Assembly: GCA_034008185.1 (NCBI GenBank)
Contig: CM067086.1
Coordinates: 29,843,007-29,907,006 of the forward strand
DNA length: 64,000 bases
Source of the DNA: Gorsachius magnificus
Lineage: Eukaryota > Chordata > Aves > Pelecaniformes > Ardeidae
Direction: 5' to 3'
The position numbers and the translations under genes were made by a program. Every line of letters begins with the position of its first letter. Position 1 is the stretch's first letter. The notes below the pieces were generated by a model, which saw nothing but the letters and a program-made list of their open reading frames with translations, searched no databases and had not been told where the DNA came from. Positions 20,815 to 64,000 of the stretch are shown piece after piece.

Positions 20815-23800
20815 AAGTAACATTACGGTTACTGACCAGCAGTAAGAACACAAGTTGTTTAGTTTTTTGATTAAAGAAACGTCAGAAGTAGTTGGGGTTT
20901 TAAGTACTTGCTTTTTCTAACAATTATAGTGTTGGGGGGGTGTTTGCTTGGTTGTTAGAAGTCTGAGCTGTTGCAAGGGATCGCAGGAAGAGTTTGACAT
21001 AGAGCTTAACCCTAGGAATGGTTTAGGACTGAGCTGTTGCTTCATGAATGTACTCATCAGGACTCATGAAGCATTGTTCCACCTGGCTATCATTCATTCC
21101 CAGCTTGTCAAATGCACCTTTTCCTCAGAGGCACTTTGTTTTTGCTGCACTAGCAGGGTAGGCTCTTTCTTGTCATATGACCAAAATAAGAGAAGTACAG
21201 CAAAAATAGTAATTGATGAGTGATGCCTGGTTTTGACGTGGAACAATTTTTCCCCATGTGGTTTATAAGCAGGCTGTGTCTTTGACAGATTTTGCAGCCT
21301 TCTGGAATCGGTACCACAACATCTGAAATACAGAGAGCAAAAATTTCTGTGCTGTTTTACATGAATCAGAAGTTACATTTGCTGTTAAAACAAATTGTAG
21401 GAGGCAGGGGCTGACTTTGCTCCAGGCAGAACAAATGCTCCTGCATGGTTTATGAAGCCTTCGTTTTTACCTATCAGCGACATTAATAAAATCTTCAATT
21501 CTTTTTGCTATATATCCAAGAAAGAAGGAAGAGTTGGAGGAAAAAGTAACCTGTTAAGTGTCAATTGTGAAACAAACACAAAGGAATCATTCATAACGTG
21601 AAAAAGAAAAATCTACTTTTTGCATCTAGAGAGGAAGAAACTGTTGTCACTGGCGCTATGCTTAAGATGTGTTTAAGTCTTATATATTGGAGTCGCTCTA
21701 CTTCGCACAATTTAAAATTAGCAGAGGTGCTGCGTTCCTATGTCCAGTGTCCATACTGGAGGGGGAACAAAAACCTTCTCACCTGCAATTTTATCCGATG
21801 ACCTGAAAAATCATGCAGGTCCGCCTCATAAGCATTTATCACCAATATTAAAGTTATACAGATAAATTTGGCCTACAGCAGCAACTAGCTGCCTCTAGTT
21901 TTCCAGTCACTTTGCACAAGCATTCCTGCTGCAAGAATTTAGCAAACACGTATGACGTAGAGAATGGCAACCCACTTGTCCCTCTCCTACCAGCATAAGA
22001 ACATGTAATCGTAGGGTAAGATAGGACATTTTTGCAGTCAGCTTTGACAGAGCACTATACCACATGAAAATGTACTTTTAAGTACTTTCTTTTACTTCTG
22101 CCCGTATACCTTCACGGTATACTGATCACATGGAGACATACGCCTCAAAAACCAACAGCTGTGGCCTAATAAAATGTGAACACAGGGTGGTCCTGTTGTT
22201 AGCAAGTGTTTCCCTTCTGTTTCACAGACAGAGTAAAATACGCAAATATCTCACAAAATTAAAGCATACGCCTATAGGGCACAGTTAATTGGAATTAATG
22301 TCTTGAAGAGGAGGAGGTTCCCATTTTCATATTTTCTTACAAAAGGAGATTGTGTGGGTGACAGGTATCACTATCTTATTTCTAAGTTGCTGGTTTTAAA
22401 AACAAGAGGGAACTAATCCTTCTAAGTCTGGGGGGGGGTTTGAGTCTCTGTTGTTAAAAGCTTTCCAAACTAACCTGTTGGAAGCATCTGTATTTCTCCT
22501 CCTTTAGTACAGATGGGCTCTTGAGCAGTGTTTTCTGTAACTTAAGAAGGTACCTTTCATTTTTATTTTGTTCTGGGGGACAAAGAAGCCAATTAATGCT
22601 ACCATGACATTCCAGGTAGGTTAGCAAAACGTGGTCTAAAGTTTACCTGGTCCTTCTGGGCACTGGTTTAAGCTTTTGTCCAGGTTGCAATAGCCAGTTC
22701 TTAACTGTCCGGCTTTCTTTCAATGTTTCAATCCTTTCTCCAATTGTTAATTCCCGAATTTCATTTACTACAGCGTTTCTAGGGAAAGCTGGCTTGCATG
22801 CACTATGTAGCTTTCTCACTTTTGAGTACGAATTTAAATGAGAGGAAGCTACAGTCCAAGCGCAGAGAAGCGCAGCAAGATCCTAAGAGCAGAGTGGGTG
22901 GACTGGAGCTCCTGTGTGAATGAAGGTGACGAGCCAGGCAATGCTAAAAGACACTTCAGTGGTCAGACAACTACCAGACCTCGACATCGATCTGCCACAG
23001 TGTCCTTGTTCCAGTCTTGCTTCTTTCCCACAGTCTTGTCAGTTGTACCGCTAACACATACTGGAGCCAGATGAAAACCACTCTTCCATTTCTGGTATCA
23101 TCCATTTTTATACAATATTTTAAACAAGGAAAGATACCAAGCCACGTGTCTCCAGTACAGAGTGTGCAAATTTGTTATTTTCATCTTTAAATTAATACAG
23201 CTGGCTTGCTCTTTCTTTATGCGCCCTTTCTGTGATCAAATGATGGTTCTGTTGGGAGCACCAAAAGTACACAGCGTCCAGAAGCGTGCCATTAAATTTC
23301 TGGCTGCTCTTAACAGAAGATGAAACATCATTTTCTTGGAATGTTACGGAGTAAATGAATTCCCGATTTGTTTCCTGTCATGTGAAGCAATTTGAGTTAT
23401 TTATATAAATTACAAGAGCTAATGACCTGGTCATGAAGCTTAATGAAAATACTGCCAATGATTTGAACAGGGGCAGAGCTGGCTTTTAATTTCCTTTACA
23501 TACAAGACATAACAGCAATAACGCCGAGAAGGAGCGCCAGGGAATTTTCTCCAGTTCTTCTGGTCTTCTCTAAAAACTTTGTTCTGCTGCACAAAGAGCA
23601 GGCAGTATTTTCCACAGCATACAAGGACTAAGACATGGCAGGCACATAAACCACAAATATAAATTGTGATAATACTGTAGTCTACTTTTACCTAGTTTTA
23701 CTAGAAAGAGAAATGAAAGGATCTTGGAGGAAACTAGAGCAACTGGTAGGTTTAACGCTGCGTTTCCACAGAGCATAGACTGCTCAGATTCAGTAACAAA

Positions 23801-24400
23801 TTCTGTTCATTCATTTCTCTGCTGCCTGCCACTTAAGCATATTGTACATAGGATGAGACAGGTCTCCTCCAGAGGCTGCAAAAGCTCAGTGACTGCATCC
23901 AGGCAGCTGATCATCTCCAAAGAAATCCATTATGGTGGCCTCTGATTAAATAAGAAATCATAATTTTGAAGGAAAAAACCAACCAAACAAAAGAAAACAA
24001 GTAGCTGGCTTTTCAGGACAACAAGGCTGGAATCCACCATATTGTTACTAAAATGGATCTGATCTGGCTGTGGCAATCACTTACTGTTTGGCTGAATAAC
24101 AGTATGGAGGCTGGTTGAGTTTTACTATTCTTACTAATTTACAACACATGAACCTACTAAATCAGCAAAACTTCCATTGATCCAATCATTCCGACTTGCA
24201 ATACGAATATCCGACTCATGTTGCAGTTGTACCAACAGACACTTGGGTTTTGCTGTCTTGGAATAGGAAAAAAAAAAAAATCACTGTCAAAGCATTTTCT
24301 CCATTTAAAGGACAGGGTTACAATAGTAAAACACATTGAAAAAAATTCAACTGAAGCTTTATAAATAACTAAATCATTATACAAACACAATCAAGAATTG
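20815..24400. other. Intergenic region between two convergent 3' ends
   Basis: No coding exon, structural RNA or recognisable transposon is seen. There are short G runs (20934-20941 and 22431-22439). The plus-strand Myb/SANT gene and the minus-strand TTBK2 appear to end on either side of it. Alternative longer 3' UTRs of either gene could occupy part of it. Confidence 0.55.
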
Positions 24401-24424
24401 AAGTTTTGCATGCTGAATGAATAT

Positions 24425-24430
24425 TTTATT
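24425..24430 (-). terminator. TTBK2: Probable distal polyadenylation signal of TTBK2
   Basis: On the minus strand this reads AATAAA. About 40 nt downstream on that strand (24381-24390) is a GT-rich TTGTGTTTGT, as expected of a downstream element, and several TGTA motifs (CFIm-type) lie upstream between about 24480 and 24550. Other AATAAA hexamers occur nearer the stop codon (for example minus-strand at 27794-27799), so shorter isoforms are possible. Confidence 0.6.
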
Positions 24431-27193
24431 TAGAACCAGTTTATAAAAATAAAATACAAAATAATTTGAAAACCAAACTTAAAACATTGTACAAAGCCTT
24501 GATATGGTACAAATGAGAAAATAAATAATTACAACTTTATGTACAAATGACCATTACAAGGGCATTAACTCTTTATGTTCTTGGGTGCCTGAGCAAACTT
24601 AAAAGGAAAAGAATGGCTTAGAAGGTTTTCAAGGAGGGGAAGAAACTGCAATTACTGAGCAGGATAATTTGAGGGACTCAACATTTGTCTTCCTCAATGG
24701 TAACAAACAATCTTGGAACTACTTTCCACTTAATCATGCTGCAGACTTTACTACTGAGTACTTAGTTTCTTATGGGGTGACAACACTGTATTTTTAATTA
24801 ATACACAGATTTCATTCTTTGTGGTGTAGCCCAGAGATTTTAGCTTAGCGGCCATTGGTTGGCAGCTTCAAAACGTCAGCACTTGTCTGAAGGCATCGCT
24901 GGTGATTTCCTTAATTTGCTAGTTTGGATAGTCATAGGAAAGCATTTGAAAATTGACATCTATTAGCACAAGCACTGCACCTCATCTCTGGGCTGACTCT
25001 ATAGAAAGAAAGTTAGAAGTTGGGGAAGAATTTCAAATCTTACTTTCTAGCCAAGGAAAGTAAAGAGGATGCAGAGAAGGCTGCCAGGCAACCAATCCAG
25101 ATCTCCAGTTAGAGGAAAAAGATGTGAAATAGCAAAAAAAAATCCCACCTCACCTTGTGTCAAATCTTTATGACCTTGCCTGCCACGCAGCAGATATGGG
25201 GTTGAAAGGATTTGAAGCCAGGCAGACCAAACTAATTATACTGTAACTTTTGGAACAAGCTGGTCTGCTGTTATTATAGGTCCTTTATATAAATGTTAAG
25301 TCAAAGATCAAGTGATCTCAAAAGGAAACAAACATCTGTAACTCAAATTAATTCCAGCTGAACTCCCACAGACAGTTGTGGATGATCAGGACCTCATATG
25401 AGTAGCCCACTTCTGGTATTGTTTTAGAAGAAACCACTTTGTACTCTTGGCCAAAGCTGGCTCTCAGCGGTAATTCTCACAGAAAAGCAGAGATCAAAAG
25501 GCCTCTCATGTTATAATAGTAATAAAAAATAAGCATTTTCCAATTTAAAAGACAGCAACTGCAAATACGATATTTATAGGGTGAGTTTATTCCTTCAGTC
25601 CCTAAACAGGGGGAAAAAACCTCAACAAAACAAGACCCTATACTGATTTTTATGAGAGTTTCACCTGCACAAGAACAGCAAGAATCCCCAAGGATCAAGC
25701 TTTTCATGTAGAGGAGAAAGAGAAGCAAAATACATAAATGACAGATGCTAACGTTTGGGTTTGTCACTATTACTATTAAGAGGGAATGCATTACCAACAA
25801 TGGAGAGTAAAATCAGCCTACATGTTCAAACCCGGATGGCTAGAGCAATTGCCACGTTAATACATTAGACTTCAAAACAATACACTCCTATGCATTTTTC
25901 CTTAAAAAAAAAATCCCACCTTAGTTAATATTAACTCAAACGTTAGTATTTAAAAGCCTGATTATTTAAACCACAGGAAAATGAGTGATAAAATTTTTTG
26001 GCATTTGACAGTATCTTAAGATAATTCCAGACAATTATTACACAATTCAGGCTGACTTTTATATCATTTCTCTTTTACAAATATTGTATGTAGGGAAAAG
26101 GAAGACTGGCTTCAAGCAGACAGCTGAGGTATTCTTGTGTGAGGTGCGTGTTTACGCGATTTGCATGTATTCGCTAAGAAACGTATGACCTATGCCTATG
26201 TACTGCATGTAGTCAAAACACTGAAGCTCGCTTCTTTTTACTAGCGTTAGCCGTTACTGAAAATTGCAGTAATTGCAACCGATGACATTTGAGCCAAAAG
26301 CAAACCAGCAAACAACCCCCTTCCATTCGCTGTTATTTGATTAGCTAAAAGAATTAGAATAAAAATATTATGCGCCATTCCACAAGTTTCAGAAACAGGA
26401 ACAAGCACCCAAAGTTTTTACCAGTTGAAGAAAGGGATCGTGGGTAACTGTCAAGGCTTTTATTTATACAGCCGACAGTTCTCTCAGCACTCCCGATAGC
26501 GGAAAGGCATACAGAGAATGGGCCATAGGGGATCATGGTGTTAACCCAAGACACATAAGCAGCCCCTTGCTCACTGGAATCGACAAGACAGGCACGGCTC
26601 TCATCACCTCACAGGATCAGTCCCACATGAAAAAATTAAGATCAATATATTATAGGCCTATAATGAGAAACCAATTTGACTTTGAGCTCTCTTTTATTCT
26701 CCTATTCCTCTTCAGAAGATTCCTCTCTCATTTAGCATATATATAAAAACTGGAGGCACATATCTTTAGTTTGCCATTAGACCCTTTTAAGAAATTTGAA
26801 TAATCAGTCTTCTTACCAGAATTTATGCCTCTTAGTGTTGCACAAAAATGTCCCATTCATTATGGAAAAATTCTGTTTTACAGGAAAGACTCTGTACAGC
26901 AAGTCTGGTTTTGTCTACATTCTCATCAAAGAGATAAAGAAAATACCTTTTCAGAAGCATTACAGTCAACCATTGCATAAATGTAACTGCAATAAGAAGG
27001 ACTTGTACCCAGGTAGGACTATAGGATCAGGACTTGTAATATGGAAAGGACACAGAATCAGGATTAGGGCATAGCAAAATTACAGTAGATGAAGAGGAGA
27101 TCAGAGCAAATCAAAGCAAAACAGTCCTCGGCTCACTCTGGCAAATGAATTCCAGTAAACAGGATGCAATAGCTGAGACTGTTCCTATCTATA

Positions 27194-27302
27194 TGTATAT
27201 ACACACTTATGTATGTATGTATGTTTCTATATAATATACAGTATCTATATAAGTGTATATATAGATACACTTATGTACAAATGCCTATTATATATATAAA
27301 AT
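27194..27302. repeat. TA/TATG microsatellite region with a perfect 10-bp hairpin
   Basis: Mixed TA, TATG and CA repeats. Within it ataagtgtat (27249-27258) and atacacttat (27265-27274) are perfect inverted repeats around a 6-nt loop, and a further related copy of acacttatgta sits near 27205. Confidence 0.8.
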
Positions 27303-30300
27303 CAAAATTGTGTTTTCCCAGCTATCATTAATACCGTAGTACTACAAATTGTAAATGATAGAGCTCTTGCAAGTCTTTTTCAGATTAAAAATATTTCAAG
27401 CTATTTTTAAATATATAGGACCAGATCCTCCCCTTTACATCACGACTGTTTAGTGAGGTATGCGAGAAAGCTTGATCTCAAACGTGCAGACTTCAAGGCA
27501 AGAATATGTCCAGATTTCCCAAGACGGGATGTGGCTGGTGGCTATAATGAATGCCCCATGTCACTCCCCAGGGGTTTGCCTCCTGAATAATTGTCCATAA
27601 CTACCAGTTAAGACCTCATATTGCTCCTGCCTTTGAGCGGTGGAATTTTCTATGCTTACCAATCCTGCTGAAGTAGTAGATCGGTGCCTAGCATCATACA
27701 ACTTGCCAGTGTTGCTTTACTGTATCACACCTTCTACTACTTTTAACAGGGTTTTACTTAAGTAGTAATTGGCATTTGTAATTAATAATGAGGTTTATTG
27801 ATATACATTTTCAAGGTTGCAACTTAGATTCATTATGCCATGCAATATCGCAGCACAAAAGTCTCTGTGAAATGTTCAGTCTTTTCAAGTTCTGTTTTAG
27901 TTTAAAGGCTTCATACCTCAATTTCTCTAAAAAATGCTCCAAAGTGCTGGCCAAAACACAGGAAACATGATAAAGAGGAAATGCGTGTGCAGCATCTGCA
28001 TCTGCTACGTCATGGCTCCATTGCACTGCTCTCCAAAGAAATGGAGGCTTAAGGAGGACAAAGCAACAGTTCCTTGAATTATACTGTTTCCCAGCTGAAA
28101 TCCCTGCGCAAGCTGCAGCGTGCTATGCAGAATAACTGTAACTCTTTTGTACAATGGAGAAAAATCTTCCCTGTCCCTGAAAATTTGTTGCAGGTAACTC
28201 TCCGTAAACCATTCAATCACACTCTGCACAAAGACCACACACAGGTACATCCTTTTTTTTATGCAGAGTCAGTTGCATATTCAAATATTGAAGCTTACAG
28301 AGTTCTTGATGATTATACAGGCCCTCTAGAAATATTAAGCTAATATTTATGTATGAGTTGATCAGCTGACCATTACCTAACTACATTAACTGATTGCTAC
28401 ATTAGACTATAGTAAGCAGTTCTGTAAACTTTTGCAGGGAGGGTATCAAGCAATAAAAAACTCCAGGGGTAGTTCAAGACAAGTTATTCACAATCACTCC
28501 TCCATTCATATCTTCACGATTTTCTCACTAGATCCTGTTGAATCCACAGCAAAAAAGCAACTGGGGATACATAGTCTCTTTACCTTTTTCTGCACTGAAA
28601 GAAGCCTGGGTCAATCAATCACAATTGATATCTCTTCCTCCGTTTTGGCATAGTTTACTATTTTTACATTGGCAAGTAGTTCAAGTACAAGTGAATTTCT
28701 ACAGCATTGATTTTTTTTACATATAATGTAAAATGTAAAATATAATGTAATGTGTAACAATGGAAAAGTCTGTATGTTGAAGACGGCATAAAAAATCCTT
28801 AGGTGTTATATTCTTTCTCACCTGTAAAGCAATTACCTGTTTCTGGATCCTGCTACACTGGAGAGAAAATATAAACACCTCAACTTCATCGTTTCAGGCA
28901 AGGGTGCATAAAGCTCGTACCTATTAAAATCGACCATGTTAATGTAGGAATAAGCTTACAAGACCATAATAAATGCTTTTCAGAAATAAGGGAGAGGGGA
29001 GGAAAAATAATCATAGGCTGCCACACCACCTTAACAAATAATTCCAGCAGTGCCCAGGGTAAAAATATCACAATGGGACCAAATCCTCTTTATGGTACAC
29101 CATAAGGAAACATGAGGAAAACAGGAAGGAAAAGATGGAATTTGTTGTTGTCACATTCATCTGTTAGGTATTCATTGACTGTCACTGCTCCTACATGATG
29201 AGCATTCATAACAATTAAGAACTCGCATTATTAAATAAAAACAAGTAACCACAAGCCCTATTTGTAATCAAAAATAAAAATACCTTTGAGTCTCTGTTTT
29301 GTTCCATATGCAAATGCATACACAAAATTACAAAGAAAAAAAGCAAGCTGCAAGACAAAACATTGGCTGGTTGAGAAATCAGCAGTCCTTCAATCTTGTA
29401 CCAAGGTATTGGAATTTGTGCATTGCAGAAATTTTGGGGGGGAAATAGAAGATGCAATGGCAAAAGTATTCAGGAACTAAAAGAAAGGGAACTGTATTAT
29501 TTGTGGTCCATAAATTACAAATGAAAAATGAGAAAGAATGAGTTTATATAAGCATATACATATATGTGTATATATAAATATTTATATTATATAATTTACC
29601 ATGAGGACATGCAATTATCGGTATAGCACCTATTATACAATATAATACAAAGGAATAGGACTTTCCAATGGTACAGTTTCTTCAGAAAAAGCAGGTATAC
29701 CCTACCTATTGCATTCATCTGTAGTGCTTGAAACCTGAATGAAATTAAGGTTCCACACTGTGCTACATTACATATGGGAAACAATATACATATTCATCAT
29801 AAGAAAAGAAAAAACAAAATCAACACAGTCTGACAAAGCAAGTAAAATTCAGTGCAGCTCTAGGGCAGCTTTAATGCAGCATTAGAATGTATTAGCTCAG
29901 AGACAAAATATTCCCTTTTTAATCCAAAGGTCTTCATTTGGCAGAGGTTAAACAAAAAAGCACAGAGGCTGGCTGGAGAGGCATGTGACTACAGCAAGCA
30001 GATCAGTAACTGACAAGTCTCCTATGCATCCAGCATCCCCACAACAGGAATCATTAGGGAGAGCTGGCTGCATCTTTCTCAGGCTTGCCTTCTTGTGTGT
30101 TACTATTCTGACCCACTGTTCTCTTCTGAATATAGCAAAAGGTGCTGTACCATTATATTCCCTACTGAGATCCTGCAGAGCACAAGAGATTATTGAGTAA
30201 CTACCAAAGTTGGAAGAATTAGACACCATGCACTTTACTGACAGACAACGAAGCTTGGCTACAAAAAAAACCATTTGGGCAAAAGAATGACAAGAATCCA

Positions 30301-31532
30301 ACATAAAAAATATCTCAGATTGCTTTCTGTATATTTTGCTTTGATGCCTAATATTCTTACCCAGATTTTGTAAGGGTGTTAGTGTATTTCTGTCACAGAT
30401 AACCTACCAAGTTCACAAAGCAGACAGTCTCCTCATCTGTTTCATCTTTCATGTTTTTATAAAAACAAATGACCAAAAAAGCAAATCTTGGTTGGTAATC
30501 ATCTCTGCACAGTAAGATCAGTGGTTTAAGTGATCCATAACTAATGGAAAAACAAAAGCCAGCAATAAGAAGGGTGCTTTTTGCAGTTAAGGGAAAAAAG
30601 GTACTTCTGTTTGCTGAATTATTTTCTAACATACATTGCAACTTATTGTAAATCTGCAACATTCAGTGAAATGCAGACATGTCCTCCTTCCTCTTGTTTC
30701 CTAGGCAGGAATGCTTTTCCAAATTCTGCTGAATGCAGTTTGAAGAACCCCACTATGACTCCCGAAGGAGCGTATGATACAGAACTCAAAATTAGCTTCT
30801 TGGATCCTAATTTGTACTAAACGATTTTCTAAAGAATATAGCTATAAAAACATCTTGGCAAATGTCAATTTTTAAAATGTCATCAGTGTCAAGAAGGGGC
30901 AAAGTATATGACACTTGCTTAGGTAAAAAAACTGTGCTGTGGTAGGTAAGGGGACAAAATGAGCACTGAATGACTCAGAGATGTGCGCAGCTCAAAATGG
31001 AAGAGACTTACAAGGTAGAAATACCACCGTCTTCTAAATTGTGTGCTTTTTTAAAACTGCAAAGACATGCTTGAGCAGTACTTATCTCCCACGTGGTGAC
31101 ATCATTTTGGGAATAACCATTTCAGGTTTTCTTACATACTCCTCAAGTATGTAAGACCTTAAACAGGCCAAATCTTCTAGCTAGGTAAACTAAAAACATA
31201 AAAAATAAATACCCTTTTAAAACACTCACCTTAGAGATGTTTTTACTCTAACTGCATTGCACCTCTTTGACTACCTAGTCATTCTTTTCCTGGCCTCTAC
31301 TTCCTCTCTCACAGATCTGCTTGCTGCCTGCTCTTAGGCAATGCCTGGCCACTTATTTACACAGTATGCTTTCTCATGAATGGTTTATGATGCTTACTTT
31401 CTTTAAAAAGCGCAGATTCAACACCGTTTTTTTCAATATACTTTTTTTGATTATTTTTTTTAAATACACAGTACACAGACAAAACATGCATCAGATTTAG
31501 GAGGAGGCTTTATATCTGTCAAGGCCCAGTTC

Positions 31533-64000
<32,468 letters not shown>

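Larger units (their letters stand above)
24405..31532 (-). other. TTBK2: Inferred TTBK2 3' UTR (about 7.1 kb)
   Basis: This AT-rich stretch between the TTBK2 stop codon and the probable distal poly(A) signal has no coding exon on either strand. It includes an AT-microsatellite/hairpin region at 27194-27302 and an AT tract near 29555-29600. The extent is inferred from poly(A)-site signals only; transcript data are not available here. Confidence 0.5.

Overview
The window looks like bird nuclear DNA. It holds large multi-exon vertebrate genes with canonical GT/AG introns, one strong CpG island, AT/CA microsatellites, and three CR1 LINE fragments of avian type with the familiar 3' end. No viral, bacterial, tRNA or rRNA gene is evident. 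I cannot name the species.

Layout. (1) 1-15.6 kb, minus strand: CDAN1 (codanin-1). Thirteen coding exons were placed by splice sites, phase and homology, and they join into one open frame of 783 codons plus two bases. The gene runs off the left edge (its C-terminal part is missing), and its first coding exon was not found. (2) 17.6-19.3 kb: a GC-rich CpG island that appears to be a shared divergent promoter. (3) 18.6-20.8 kb, plus strand: a two-exon gene for a 368-residue Myb/SANT-like (NAIF1-like) DNA-binding-domain protein, head to head with CDAN1. I recognise the fold family but no named gene. (4) 20.8-24.4 kb: intergenic, with nothing recognisable. (5) 24.4-64 kb, minus strand: TTBK2 (tau tubulin kinase 2), from the back half of the kinase domain to the stop codon. 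It has nine coding exons joining into 1134 codons including stop, and a probable 7.1-kb 3' UTR. The gene continues past the right edge.

CDAN1 and TTBK2 are, as I recall, also neighbours in the same orientation in human 15q15.2, so this is conserved synteny with an extra opposite-strand gene in between. The three genes do not form a pathway: codanin-1 handles the histone chaperone ASF1, TTBK2 licenses ciliogenesis, and the middle gene is probably a nuclear DNA-binding protein of unknown role.

Best candidates for something undescribed are the Myb/SANT-like gene, with its SUMO-type motifs and odd aromatic/cysteine C-terminus, and a 249-bp in-frame cassette exon of TTBK2 that I do not recall from the human canonical protein. 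All exon borders come from reading by eye; no alignment was run.
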